Shown here in pieces: positions 22,290-33,954 of a stretch of 64,000 nucleotides of DNA. The notes beneath the pieces were generated by a model. The model saw only the letters and a program-made list of their open reading frames with translations. It was not told the origin of the DNA and ran no database searches. Source of the DNA: Girardinichthys multiradiatus. Lineage: Eukaryota > Chordata > Actinopteri > Cyprinodontiformes > Goodeidae. The translations under genes were made by a program, and so were the position numbers. How positions within the stretch are numbered: position 1 is the first letter of the stretch; each line of letters begins with the position of its first letter. The DNA lies in the NCBI RefSeq assembly GCF_021462225.1, contig NC_061800.1, forward strand, positions 2,428,501 through 2,492,500, written 5' to 3'.

Positions 22290-23190
22290 AAACAATTAAA
22301 TGTGGCTTACTGAACATAAGATATCTCTCTTCAAAGACTTTGCTAGTTAGTGACCTGATTTGTAACAATCAGATTGATTTATTTTGCCTCACAGAAACCT
22401 GGCTGCAGCAAGAGGATTATGTTACTCCAAATGAGTCAACTCCTACTAATTATTTAAATTTTCAAGTACCTCGAAATACTGGGGCGAGGAGTAGGAGTAG
22501 CAACCATCTTTCAGTCCGATTTATTGATTAGTCCCAGACCAATTAATAGCTACAACTCTTTTGAATATTTAAACCTTAGTTTTCCTCATCCAAATTGCAA
22601 AGCACTAAAACCACTTCTGTTTGTTGTTTTGTACCGTCCACCAGGCCCTTATTCTCAGTTAGATCAGTTTCCAGACCTTTTATCTGATTTAGTGTTAAAT
22701 ACAGATAAGGTTATTATTGTGGGGTTTTTTAACATTTGTGTTGAGACTGAAAGTGATAGCCTAAATATAGCCTTTAATGCTATCTTAGACTCATCTGGCT
22801 TTGCTCAAAATATTAACAAACCTACCCACCTTTGTCTTCATTCTCTGGACCTTGACATATGACATTGAGTGTAAAGAAATAACAATAATTTCTCATAACC
22901 CTGTGTTGTCTGACAATTGTTTAATACACTTTGAGTTTAATTTAACAGAGTACTCCATACCTGAAAGAAAATTTCATTATAGTAGATCATTATCAGACAA
23001 TGCTGTAACAACCTTTAAAGAATCTGTTCCCCTTATAACTTCTTCATTATCCCAGAAAAACACAGTGGAGGGCAATAATTTTTTTTCCCCTTCACAAATT
23101 GATTGTCTTGTTCATACTGTTACTTCCTCATTGCGTGGAGCATTAGACAATGAAGCCCTCCTAAAAAAGAAGGTAATTATAGGAGGCTGA
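22290..23190 (+). pseudogene. L2 LINE ORF2, endonuclease domain and start of RT linker
   Basis: Text in order: [20 protein letters not shown] (22345-22404), a VVLYRPPGPYSQL block near 22622-22660, VIIVGFFNICVETESD near 22709-22755, and the THLCLHSLDLDI region. The AP-endonuclease motif normally reads GDFN, and here the Asp is Phe (GFFN), so the nuclease would be dead even without the frameshifts. The copy ends at about 23190 before the RT. It belongs to the same L2 insertion as the 19310 and 21440 pieces. Confidence 0.78.
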
Positions 23191-23287
23191 CTCCCTGGTT
23201 TAATTCAGAGTCGATATTGGGAGTTTGTGGATTTTATACTCTCAGGAGAGACTAAACAAAGACAAACAAATCAAAATAAACTAAGCT

Positions 23288-23695
23288 TTATTTTATTTTT
23301 TCGGGCTGCACGGTGGCGCAGTTGGTAGCACTGTTGCCTTGCAGCAAGAAGGTCCTGGGTTCGATTCCCGGCCGGGGGTCTTTCTGCATGGAGTTTGCAT
23401 GTTCTCCCCGTGCATGCGTGGGTTTTCACCGGGTACTCCGGCTTCCTCCCACAGTCCAAAGACATGCCAGTTAGGTTAATTGGTCACTCTAAATTGCCCT
23501 TAGGTGTATGAATGAGTGTGTGCATGGTTGTATGTGTGTTGCCCTGTGATGGACTGGCGACCTGTCCAGGGTGTACCCCGCCTCTCGCCCACAGACTGCT
23601 GGAGATAGGCACCAGCTTCCCCGCGACCCACTATGGAATAAGCGGTAGAAGATGACTGACTGACTTATTTTATTTTATTTTTTTTCTATTTTTTT
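23288..23695 (+). repeat. tRNA-derived SINE, full-length copy
   Basis: The head contains a Pol III A box (TGGCGCAGTTGG, 23314-23325) and B box (GGTTCGATTCC, 23358-23368). A body shared with the copies at 32.0 kb (inverted) and 4.5 kb follows, ending in CGGTAGAAGATGACTGACTG. TTATTTTATTTT-type sequence flanks both sides and is probably the target duplication. Confidence 0.8.
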
Positions 23696-23767
23696 GGAAA
23701 GAACTTATTACATTTTGTACACATGGGCCTGCACCCGGAACTTTGCATGCCTTGAAAACTGCAACAA

Positions 23768-25358
23768 CAGGTCCTTCTCAAAAAATTTGCATATTGTGAT
23801 AAAGTTCATTATTTTCCATAATGTCATGATGAAAATTTAACATTCATATATTTTAGATTCATTGCACACTAACTGAAATATTTCAGGTCTTTTATTGTCT
23901 TAATACGGATGATTTTGGCATACAGCTCATGAAAACCCAAAATTCCTATCTCACAAAATTAGCATATCATTAAAAGGGTCTCTAAACGAGCTATGAACCT
24001 AATCATCTGAATCAACGAGTTAACTCTAAACACCTGCAAAAGATTCCTGAGGCCTTTAAAACTCCCAGCCTGGTTCATCACTCAAAACCCCAATCATGGG
24101 TAAGACTGCCGACCTGACTGCTGTCCAGAAGGCCACTATTGACACCCTCAAGCAAGAGGGTAAGACACAGAAAGAAATTTCTGAACGAATAGGCTGTTCC
24201 CAGAGTGCTGTATCAAGGCACCTCAGTGGGAAGTCTGTGGGAAGGAAAAAGTGTGGCAGAAAACGCTGCACAACGAGAAGAGGTGACCGGACCCTGAGGA
24301 AGATTGTGGAGAAGGGCCAATTCCAGACCTTGGGGGACCTGCGGAAGCAGTGGACTGAGTCTGGAGTAGAAACATCCAGAGCCACCGTGCACAGGTGTGT
24401 GCAGGAAATGGGCTACAGGTACCGCATTCCCCAGGTCAAGCCACTTTTGAACCAGAAACAGCGGCAGAAGCGCCTGACCTGGGCTACAGAGAAGCAGCAC
24501 TGGACTGTTGCTCAGTGGTCCAAAGTACTTTTTTCGGATGAAAGCAAATTCTGCATGTCATTCGGAAATCAAGGTGCCAGAGTCTGGAGGAAGACTGGGG
24601 AGAAGGAAATGCCAGAAGTCCAGTGTCAAGTACCCACAGTTAGCGATGGTCTGGGGTGCCGTGTCAGCTGCTGGTGTTGGTCCACTGTGTTTTATCAAGG
24701 GCAGGGTCACTGCAGCTAGCTATCAGGAGATTTTAGAGCACTTCATGCTTCCATCTGCTGAAAAGCTTTATGGAGCATTTTTCAGCACGACCTGGCACCT
24801 GCTCACAGTGCCAAAACCACTGGTAAATGGTTTACTGACCATGGTATCACTGTGCTCAATTGGCCTGCCAACTCTCCTGACCTGAACCCCATAGAGAATC
24901 TGTGGGATATTGTGAAGAGAACGTTGAGAGACTCAAGACCCAACACTCTGGATGAGCTAAAGGCGCTATCGAAGCATCCTGGGCCTCCATAAGACCTCAG
25001 CAGTGCCACAGGCTGATTGCCTCCATGCCACGCCGCATTGAAGCAGTCATTTCTGCAAAAGGATTCCCAACCAAGTATTGAGTGCATAACTGTACATGAT
25101 TATTTGAAGGTTGACGTTTTTTGTATTAAAAACACTTTTCTTTTATTGGTCGGATGAAATATGCTAATTTTGTGAGATAGAAATTTTGGGTTTTCATGAG
25201 CTGTATGCCACAATCATCCGTATTAAGACAATAAAAGACCTGAAATATTTCAGTTAGTGTGCAATGAATCTAAAATATATGAATGTTAAATTTTCATCAT
25301 TACATTATAGAAAATAATGAACTTTATCACAATATGCTAATTTTTTGAGAAGGACCTG
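23768..25358 (+). mobile_element. Tc1-like transposon family A, copy 2, full length
   Basis: Same termini (CAGGTCCTTCTCAAAA) and about 200-bp inverted repeats as the copy at 9557-11166, with nearly identical internal sequence. TA follows the right end (25359-25360); the base pair before the left end is AA, so that side of the duplication has changed. Confidence 0.93.
24096..25081 (+). pseudogene. Tc1 transposase, family A copy 2, three indels
   Basis: The start at ATG 24096 and the N-terminal two thirds are open up to about 24609, with both HTH motifs and an intact [13 protein letters not shown] first-Asp block. Compared with copy 1 it has lost 8 bp near 24610, 10 bp near 24776 and 1 bp near 24965, so the QHD and PIEN catalytic blocks are out of frame. 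Its lesions do not overlap the one in copy 1. Confidence 0.9.
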
Positions 25359-25499
25359 TATATGTTTTTGTTACATTTCCTCAATTGTTTTTGGCTCTGA
25401 CTTTAATGCTCAACTAGGGGCTCTGTTTTCAATTGGTTCTTAACCTTCTTTTATCCACTAGTAGCTGCTGTTGGAAACCTTGTACATCCTTTTCTGTAG

Positions 25500-25845
25500 C
25501 CTTGTGTGTGTGTGTGTGTGTGTTCCTGTCTTGGCATCACAGTGAGAACCATTTTCCCGATTTCACCATCAAATTGAGGACCGTTTGTACCAAAGTGAGG
25601 ACATTTTGCTGGTCCTCACAACCAATTTTGCTAACGGTTAGGTTTAGGTCTAAGGTGTGAATTGACTTTAGGTTAAGGTTAGGGTTAGGCATGCACTGGT
25701 ATTGGTTAGGTTTAGGGTTATTGTCAGGGTTAGGGCATAGAAAGGGTTGAAAATGACTGAAAATCAATGGAAGTCAATGGGAGTCAACACATGGTCCTCA
25801 CTACATATAGCAAGACAAGAGTGTGTGTGTGTGTCTTCGCACTTA
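25500..25845. repeat. (GT)n-flanked repeat with TTAGGG-like motifs
   Basis: A GT run at 25503-25522 and another near 25820 flank sequence with several GGTTAGGGTTAGG-like motifs and a GGAAGTCAATGGGAGTCAAC block. This is a known-looking fish repeat rather than a telomere, since the motifs are few and irregular. Confidence 0.5.
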
Positions 25846-25867
25846 GGTCGCCTGAATAAATAAAAGC

Positions 25868-27292
25868 TGTGTCCGTGAGGCAGACACCCTGTCTAGTTTT
25901 AGGGCTAGGCATAAAACTTTCCTTTTTGATAAAGCTTATAGTTAGAGTGGCTTAGGCTATCTTCCTTATTTTTACCTCCGCCTTTCTCCCTCCCTGTTGG
26001 ATGGACTAAGGGGGAGTCAGGTTTAGCCTAAACCGGCTCAGTTATGGTTGAGGTGCAAACACACCTTCCATTTCTGCTACCAGTATGACCCCTTCTCTTT
26101 TCCAATGGTTATAATCAGTCAGACAGAGTGAAGTATCCTGATCCTTGTGGTTTTTAGTATAACAATGGCCATCAGTGGGCTCTAGATAGACAAACTTTAT
26201 CAGTTTATTATTTTACTTAGTACCCCTACATGTGGCCAGTTCTGGGGTGGCCAGGCTCTGGCACTCGGTGGTTTGGTCTGGCCTCCCCGGTGGCCCCGCG
26301 CCGTTCCGGACCCTTTGTAGGGTGCCTTGAGACGACATTGTTGTAAACAAGCGCTATATAAAGAAATAAACTGAAACTGAAACTATCTCTGTAGTTCTGC
26401 TGCTATAGGCTTAGGCTGCTGGAGGACATAATGACCACTTTCACCCACTTCGCTACATTCTCACACTACTTTCCAATTTTGCATTATTTGCTGTTATTTC
26501 AGTTTTTAACTTTATGTTCTCTCTCTTTTCTCTTCCTAGAAGCTACACCTGGCCTGACTCTGTGTCTACCTGTGACACCTTTCTGGAGAGGGGCATTGTC
26601 CAAGCTTCTGCTGGCAACAACTTAATGCTCACCTTCTACAGATGATCCACTTGGTCCTGTCTTTCAGTGTTTAACCCTTTCTCTCTCCTAGATATAGCAA
26701 TTGACTGAGCTTTTACTGTAACTAATTATATGTGCTCTCTTTCAGACTCTGTCCTTGAAAACGGGCTCAATGTTTATCTGTTCTTTCTTTCTAGATGAAA
26801 CGACTAAAGGAGCTACATCCACTAACATTTACTTTTCCTTCCCATTGAAAGTACTCCTGGATCAGTGCTTCGTTGTTCTCTTTGTGTCTCTGCTCTGCTC
26901 TCTCAAACACCCAGTCAATCGTGGGAGATGGCCGCTCACACTGGGCCTGGTTCTGCTGGAGGTTTCTTCCTGTTAAAAAGGAGTTTTTCCTCTCCACTGT
27001 CGCTACATGCATGTTCAGTATGAGGGATTGCTGCAAAGTCAACGCCAGTGACTGTCCATTGTTGCTACATGCTCATCCAGGAGGAGTGACTGCTACAAAT
27101 CTCTGACTCGGTGAAATCTGCTGGGTTTCCTTAGATAGAAATTTTTTTTATCCAATTTGAATAAATAACTGAATCTGACTGCACTGTTCAATGGTTAGGA
27201 TTAATTGGAATGTATGTACCTGACCTTTGTGAAGTGCCTTGAGACAACATGTGTTGTGAATTGGCGCTATATAAATAAACTGAATTGGATTG
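25868..27292 (+). mobile_element. L2-clade LINE 3' end (RT C-terminus relic and long 3'UTR)
   Basis: Starts with the same GTCCGTGAGGCAGACACCCT block as 138-158 and runs through the L2 3'UTR to the GTGAATTGGCGCTATATAAA tail near 27256. A second internal GCGCTATATAAAG end near 26350 suggests either one L2 tail beside another or a duplication. Non-coding apart from the first 60 bp. Confidence 0.75.
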
Positions 27293-27295
27293 AAA

Positions 27296-29022
27296 ATTGT
27301 GACAGTGTGCTGTGCTCTGACCAATATGTGCCCCAGTATTGCTTTGAAAGTGTAAAACCTAAGACTTTTCTCTTGCTCTCAGTGGAAGACACACACGTTT
27401 CCTCTCCCTCCCTCCCTGCTGATCCCTGCTTCTGCTTTCTGTCTGTATTTTTCTCAGAGCCTCGCTTTGCATATCCTCCAAACTTGTAAATTATGGATTT
27501 GGTCAGCTGGACTCTCAAAGTAATTGATCAAATGTTTTTGACGGGAAGACAGGGTAAAGGAGATCATCTTGTCCAGACGGGTTGTTCTTCTCTGGATACA
27601 CAATGGATTCTTGGCAGCAGTGGAAGATTGTGTACCTGACTACGATGTCAGTCGCGGACGTAGAAAATGTGTACTTCTTTGGACGTTTGATAACAGGATT
27701 TCTGCTTTTTGGAGTTGGTGGTTACCTGGTTTATCGAGTCATTTGCAAAACGTGGGTGGCTGTTCAAAGCATTCCAAAGCTGCCTTCGATGTTGGATGGA
27801 GTCTGTAGAGCGATCAACACGCAGACTGAAATGTTAAGAGAGCAGAATCGCAAGCTGGACATGATTCTTGAACAGAATCGCAACCTGGCAGCAGTTGGAC
27901 TCAGAGGTTAAATGATATAATCTTGGAGAAGTTGTACACTCCAGATCTGCGGAAAATACCAGAAATTTGGCTATTTGGATTCACTATTGAGACATACCAG
28001 TAAAACTCTTAAGGTGGTTGGAAATTCACAACTGCCTGAACCACAACATTTATTGTTTTTCTAAATCCGGCGCCCCAATGTGGCCTTTGCAACTTCTGCT
28101 AACTGGCTATTGACAAAATATCTCCTGGATTTTATATAAACACGACGCTCTTCCCCAGCACTCCCCTACCAGCTGTGTGCTGATAGGACTATGTGGCTGA
28201 TTGATCAAAATTCCACCTCTCTTCTCATGGAGAATGGTGCTTCTATCAGTGTTGACAGTCTAATTTTTGCAAACAAACTCAGACTTATATATATTCGCAC
28301 CCTCAAGATTCCACTGTACCCTTGCTGAATCTTACTTATGTGTGTATTGCTTACACCTGCTGTGGTTTTTTGTACTATTTCAGACTCTATTCTGCTAAGA
28401 AGAAAGATTTTTTTTCCTCCTATCTTACTTTACCTAAATGTGTGATTTCATTACTTTTCGTAGATTTTCAGATTTCTCAGGATTACCAGCAAAAGCTAAT
28501 TATTATTTGTATTTGAAAATTTTACTACAGCTGTTTTTACACCAATGACCAGAGATTTTTAGATTTATTAGAAGGATTCATAGATTTTTAGATTTCTTAG
28601 AAGGATTGTATTACAACAATTTCATACCAGTGAAAGCCAAACATTATTAGTATTTCAAAAGTTTGGACCTACCAGTGACCCAGCTTCTCTACTTAGACTT
28701 CAGTGAGTGCCCATGACTGTCACTATTTGAATGATGGGACCACAGCTACCTCATACCAGCGGCCTCAAGGATTAATAGTATAATTTTTCTTCTAGCACAG
28801 GAGAAATTCCTTACCACAGATGACTTAATTAGCTAATTAAATCTATTAGAAAGATTGGATTAGAACCAGCTCTTACCAATAAACTCCCAAGGATTATTAA
28901 TGTCATTTGATTTGTTTTTCTGTGTTTGATTTTCTGTATCATTGTAATGTTTTTCCTCATGTACAGCACTTTGAGTGCCTTGTTGCTGAAAAGCGCTATA
29001 TAAATAAACTTGACTTGACTTA
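27296..29022 (+). mobile_element. LINE-tailed retroposon-like unit with a small ORF
   Basis: This 1.7-kb unit starts after an L2 tail and ends with CAGCACTTTGAGTGCCTTG, then AAAAGCGCTATATAAATAAA and CTTGACTTGACTT, a tail type used by CR1/L2-like retroelements. There is no RT or endonuclease text. The only convincing frame is the short ORF at 27603. The left boundary is a guess. Confidence 0.45.
27603..27911 (+). CDS. 102-aa predicted membrane/coiled-coil protein, unknown
   Basis: The ORF runs from ATG 27603 to TAA 27909-27911. After a polar start (MDSWQQWKIVYLTTMSV) comes one strongly hydrophobic helix (FGRLITGFLLFGVGGYLVYR, about residues 27-46), then a short linker with prolines (SIPKLPSMLDG). 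It ends in a heptad-like C-terminus in which REQNRKL and LEQNRNL repeat ten residues apart. This predicts a single-pass membrane protein with a C-terminal coiled coil. An upstream ATG at 27493 opens a 49-codon frame that overlaps this start in another frame. I do not recognise the protein. It may be a small retroelement-borne gene, or a fragment of a host gene carried by one. Confidence 0.45.
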   Translation: MDSWQQWKIVYLTTMSVADVENVYFFGRLITGFLLFGVGGYLVYRVICKTWVAVQSIPKLPSMLDGVCRAINTQTEMLREQNRKLDMILEQNRNLAAVGLRG

Positions 29023-29481
29023 ATAGCTTTGTGAACCTATTGTGAAACTTGTGCTAAGCATAAAGCAGTGTATTTAGGTTGCCTTATATGAATAAATGAT
29101 CGACAACTTAAAGATTCTTTGCATCTTTATCAAAATGTACATGTTACAAGGAAATGTAGTAGTAATAGGAATTATAAATTAAACATAAATGGGAACAAAT
29201 TTGAAAAGAAGTTTGAAAAAAACAAAAAAAGTATTAATAAATATAGAAAACCTTGACAGTTCCAATGTAGTGGAATCATAGCAAGTCCAATGACACAGAA
29301 CACTTAAAGATCAGCACTTCAAGTAAGTAAGAAATACTCAGAGGCATAAAGTGCACAAGTAAATATTTGGCACTGTAACTTCAAAAGTAAAACTTAAAAC
29401 AAAATCAGACAGTACAAAAGGTGGCACTGCAATAAAGTCTAACCACAACAAAAAGCCACAGGTGTATAAATTCTAAAAAAA
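29023..29481. other. no recognisable feature
   Basis: AT-rich DNA without a readable gene or repeat end. Confidence 0.4.
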
Positions 29482-30110
29482 ATACTGTTTACTGGGCTTC
29501 ACCAAAGTTAGCCACAGCCCCCCCAGCTATATTCCTTTGGAGCCGGGTCTGTGAAGGGTCCAGTTTTCTTTGCAACCAACTGCTGACGTAGCATTAACTG
29601 AGTCGCATATTTTAACAAACTCATAGAAAGGTTTGGTCTGAGCTTTGGTCTCTGAACTGGAGATGGTTGTAACTGATTGTGGAATGCAGGAAGTTGCTTG
29701 ACATCAGTGACTTTAAATTCAGCTAAAGCGTGGACTGTGGTGGAAATAGAAGTTTAAAATAAATATTACATTTAGCTTTTACCTTGTATATATATACTGT
29801 GTGGTTCTGGATAAGTTAATTCTGTATGAGAAAATATTTGACCTGTTGTGTTACAGATAGAACTGGATGTATTTCCAAAATGCAGCCGGACAGTAAAGTA
29901 ATTTCAAATTCCCAAAACGATCCTCGTCCATATTCCTGGCACATGACTTCTCATCCAAAAAGTGGGAGGGGTGGTGCAACTTGATCTGCAAACTGAGAAC
30001 TGATCCTCTCAGGTGTCTCTTTGTAAATGGATACCTGGGAAAAGGGCAGCCGCCAAGACGAAAGGCAAAGGAAATAAAAAAAAAAAAAAAAAAGAGTTGA
30101 AATGTTAACA
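29482..30110 (-). repeat. tandem duplicate unit 1, possibly decayed exons
   Basis: This unit and 30424-31050 are diverged copies of each other in the same orientation, about 940 bp apart. Both keep TACTGTTTACTGGGC at one end and CCAAGACGAA then GCAAAGGAAA at the other. On the minus strand both read PFTKRHLRGSVLSLQIKLHH-like text (30052-29990 here), and both keep a KPFYEFVKICDSVNATSAVG-like stretch further on. A TTTCCCAG acceptor-like site precedes the first block here. I do not recognise the protein. Confidence 0.5.
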
Positions 30111-30423
30111 ATGTTTAGTATTTTTTCAAAAACATTTTCATGTCTCTTCACTAGAAGTTCATGTACAGTTGCTGTCAGGTTTCTGGAGTTAATGTCTTTA
30201 AAACACAATGATTATAATGGAGTCCTGATTAGTTTCTAAGATTTCTACAACGCATGAGCTAAAGTTTTTCTAACCTTAGCATAATTACTCAGCATTTTCT
30301 GGTGACCGATGCACACTTACATGTCACCGTTTAGGTCATTATTCTTTATTTTGTATTAATAAACATGTTTTTTTTTATTTGAAAGGCCACATAAATGATT
30401 ATTTATGTATTTATAATAATACA

Positions 30424-31050
30424 AATACTGTTTACTGGGCCCCACCAAAATTAGCCACAGCCCCCCCACCCCAGCTAAATTCCAGCCAGGTCTTTGTAGG
30501 GTCCAGCTTTCTTTGCAACCAATTGCTGACGTAGCAGTAACAGAGTCGTATATTTTAACAATCTCATAGAAAGGCTGGGTCTGAGCTTTGTTCTCAAAGG
30601 TGGAGATGGTTGTGACTGATTGTGGAATGCAGGAAGCTGATACCCATCATGGACATCAGTGACTTTAAATTCAGCTAGAGCTTGGACTGAGGTGGAAATA
30701 GATGTTTAAAATAATTATTACACTTAAGCTTTTACCTTGGTTATATACTGTGGTTCTGGAGAAGTTAATTCTGTATGAGAAAATGTATTAGACCTGTAGT
30801 GTTACAGTTACAGCTGTATGTATTTACAAAATGCAGCCAGACAGCAAAGTAGTTGCAAATAACCAAGAAGTTTCTCTTCCATACTCCTGGAACATGACTA
30901 TTTGTAATCCCATCCAAAAAGTGGGAGGGGTTGTGCAACTTGATCTGCACACTGAGAACTGATCCTCTTAGGTGTCTCTTCGTAAATGGGTACATGGCAG
31001 GAGGGCAGGCGCCAAGACGAACAGCAAAGGAAACAAAAAACCAAAAAAAG
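30424..31050 (-). repeat. tandem duplicate unit 2, possibly decayed exons
   Basis: In this copy the minus-strand frame from about 31040 to 30765 is open through PFTKRHLRGSVLSVQIKLHN and continues in frame through VWKRNFLVICNYFAVWLHF, whereas copy 1 shifts frame after the first block. The KAQTQPFYEIVKIYDSVTAT block is near 30595-30530. Both end their first block at an AG-GT junction, as an exon would. Confidence 0.5.
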
Positions 31051-31589
31051 GAGCATGTTGACATTGAAAGGACATTGTAGTTGGACCTAAATATTTTCAG
31101 ACAAAACAAGGTTGCATGTGGACAATGGCATAATGAGTATTGCAAAAACAGGTATGTTAAATTTTTAAACTCCAGTTGGATAGAATTACTCCACAAATGT
31201 TTTTGTGTGCTAATAGTTTCTCTGATCTTTTTTTCTTTTTTCTATTATGTTACCCCTCCATTTACCCTCCACCTCATGACTTTTCTTCAAAAGATAATGC
31301 TGTCAACACGGGTGATACATCAACCCCTACAACAGTAAGGGAACAAAACAGAAAATTGATAAATATGAAATGTTTGTATCAATAATTGTTTTATATTTAT
31401 GTAAACAAATGGAACATCTGGGGAATTCTAAAGTAATTTCCATTTGTATTTTGTTTTTTTAACTTTGTTATTAATTTCTGTTTTCTGGGTAATATTTTAA
31501 GAGAATACACATCAGAAAATTAGAGCATCAGTAAAGAGGAGTAGACTGGGCTTCACAATAGGTGAAAAAAATACTGCTTCAATATACAC
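31051..31589. other. no recognisable feature
   Basis: AT-rich DNA. A short 85-codon frame at 31081-31338 has no motif and no splice context. Confidence 0.4.
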
Positions 31590-31740
31590 AACATGACCAC
31601 CGTATTAGGAGCACCTAATTGCTTTTTAGCACAAATAATGAATTTGCCCATCACACAGCAGCAACTCAATACATTTAGGCATCAAGATAACAGGGAATAT
31701 AACTTACTGAAGTTCAAAACAAACATATGAATGTGGAAGA
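31590..31740 (+). mobile_element. relict left end of a family B transposon
   Basis: ACATGACCACCGTATTAGGA, then CAGCAACTCAATACATTTAG, are degenerate versions of the terminal repeat and first 100 bp of the family B element at 14298. No transposase text follows. Confidence 0.5.
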
Positions 31741-32017
31741 AAGTCTCTCAGGTTTAGAGAAAACACACTTTTATTGTGACTGAATAGCGGAGTGTGCAGG
31801 CCATGGTGAGGCCATTTCAAACTACATGTATTTATTAACATAGCTACTATAAACACAGAGACGCACGGGATTAAAACAGTCACAAACCAGTAATGATGCC
31901 ATGAAGAGACATCTCTTCATTGAGCCACAGGTGCCTGTGCGTTAAACCAAGCCATTTTGCCAAAAATGTTTAGTTGAATTTGAGCATCATATGTAACTAG
32001 CACTTTCAATAAAAATT

Positions 32018-32347
32018 CAGTTAGTCATTTTCTATACCGCTTCTTCCATAGCGGGTCACGCGGAAGCTGGTGCCAATCTCCAGCAGTCTATGGGTGGGAG
32101 GCGGGGTACACCCTGGACAGGTCGCCAGTCCATCGCAGACAAACATCATGCACACACTCATCCACACACCGAAGGGCAATGTAGAGAGACCAATTAACCT
32201 AACAGGCATGTCTTTGGACTGTGGGAGGAAGCCGGAGTACCCAGTGAGAACCCACGCATGCATGGGGAGAACGTGCAAACTCCATGCAGAAAGACCCCCG
32301 GCCGGGAGTCGTACCCAGGACCTTCTTGCTGCAAGGCAACAGTGCTA
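32018..32347 (-). repeat. tRNA-derived SINE, antisense
   Basis: Reverse complement of the SINE at 23.3 kb: GTCATTTTCTATACCGCTTC at the left, the GGCGACCTGTCCAGGGTGTA-type body, and the B-box region near 32303. The A-box end is cut off near 32347. Confidence 0.78.
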
Positions 32348-32589
32348 TTAATCAAAAAGTAAATTAGTACTTTTTAGTAATTAGTTATTAAAGTAGTTAG
32401 TACTTTCAATAAAAATTCTTACTAGTAAGATTAACACACTTATTCTTTGATGATACTTTCATCTGTTTGCAGTCAAACACTTATACCAAAATTGCTATCA
32501 AAAGGACTTTATTGGGTACTTTATTTGTCTGTTCACTTGCATTGTTTGTGGTTTGATAAATCTGGATGACAATACCAATAGGTGAAATG

Positions 32590-32840
32590 ACAAATGGACT
32601 GATATAGCACCTTTCCAGTCATACGGACCACTCAAAGCACTTTACACTAGAGCCACATTCACCCAATGCACTTACTAACGTGCACACATTCATATACCAA
32701 TACGCAGATCGGTATGCAATTTGATGTTAAGTGCCTTGCCCAGGGACACATCGACATTTGGCAGAAGGAAGCTGGAATCGAACCCACAACCCTTGGATTG
32801 CAAGATGACCAATCTTCTCACTGAGCCTCAGTTTACTCTG
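32590..32840 (-). repeat. SINE-like repeat with inverted B box
   Basis: The GAATCGAACCCACAACCCTT block near 32776 is the complement of a Pol III B box, and CTTGCCCAGGGACACATCGA lies upstream. AAAGCACTTTACACTAGAGC at the left is typical of this widespread fish repeat. Confidence 0.5.
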
Positions 32841-33954
32841 CAGAGCTGGAATGACTCACTCATCTCAGGCTAAACTGCCACGGTCTGCCAGCTTCCTCCT
32901 AAATGTCTCTGTTGCTATCCCATACTGCTGGTCTATCGTCAGCAACATTGATATATTGCTGGATTGGACATTGCCTTTTAGCCGCTATGGATAGTGACGT
33001 GCGCACACAGGCACCATTGCTATGCATTGAGTCATGTCAAAAAAACCATGCTTTTCTGAAAACGGTTGTAGCACCTTTATTTCTTATGCAATTTTTAGAA
33101 TATATGGCTCAAATTAAAGCTGAGAAAATTGCCGATGTTATGATACATAGAACCCATGTACTCTCCCTAAACATAAATCTATAAGCAGTGTGGTAACTGT
33201 GCATTATAGTGTTGACAGGTATTCCTACTGTGCTTCAAAGATTGCCATGCTGTCAATTGATTTTTAACAGCTCAAGTAGCATAGTTGTGATTATTGTATC
33301 AGATTGTTCGTTTCTGGCCTTGATGCTGGAATTTCTAAATTGATATAAAAAGAGGGCCCAGGGGTGCACTGGTCATTGGAATCACGGGACACTTTTTGGT
33401 GGCCTGGACGCTGGCATGCTAAGCTGTTGCCGAGGGGCAGGATGAAAGGCTTGGTTTGGGTCACGCTCAATTTTTTAAATATAACAATCAATGCCGTTCG
33501 TGCGGCTCATTGGGTTATCTACCTCGCTGAAGTTTCCAGACTGAAGACAGACACCTCCTCGCCCCCTTCTTTCTTTTTCTGAGGCTATCTATCACAGCAG
33601 CACAGAGACACAGAGACAGCCAAAGAGGAAAGGAGGAGCAGAGGGAGAGGATAAAAAAAAGAGAAAAAAAAGTGCTGTATATTAATATTTGTTTGTAAGT
33701 GAGCAGGCAAGACTACATGTTATTACACTAGTGGCGAAGAGTGAAAATGCTAGCACAGCCTATCCAGCACAACTCGCTTAATGAGGAGGTTAGTTCTACT
33801 TCGAGGAACCTAAGGTTGCCAAAACTCATGTTTAGTTTTTGCAAAGAAAACTGTAAATTTCAGCATGAACAGAAACTTCAGAAATTAACAGATTCAGGAA
33901 AAAAAACAACCTACTTGAACCGCCACCTTAATGTGTTGGAGGTGTTTGAGTGCT
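32841..33954. other. no recognisable feature
   Basis: I find no coherent gene in this 1.1 kb. A purine-rich run lies at 33597-33690. Short frames such as 33741-34019 have no recognisable motif. Confidence 0.35.

Noticed and set aside
23303..23375. A functional tRNA gene at the SINE head
   Set aside because: A and B boxes are present but the cloverleaf is not kept and SINE body follows directly, so it is a SINE promoter only.
25620..25740. Interstitial telomere (TTAGGG repeats)
   Set aside because: Only a few irregular units inside a wider fish repeat with GT runs; no long perfect array.
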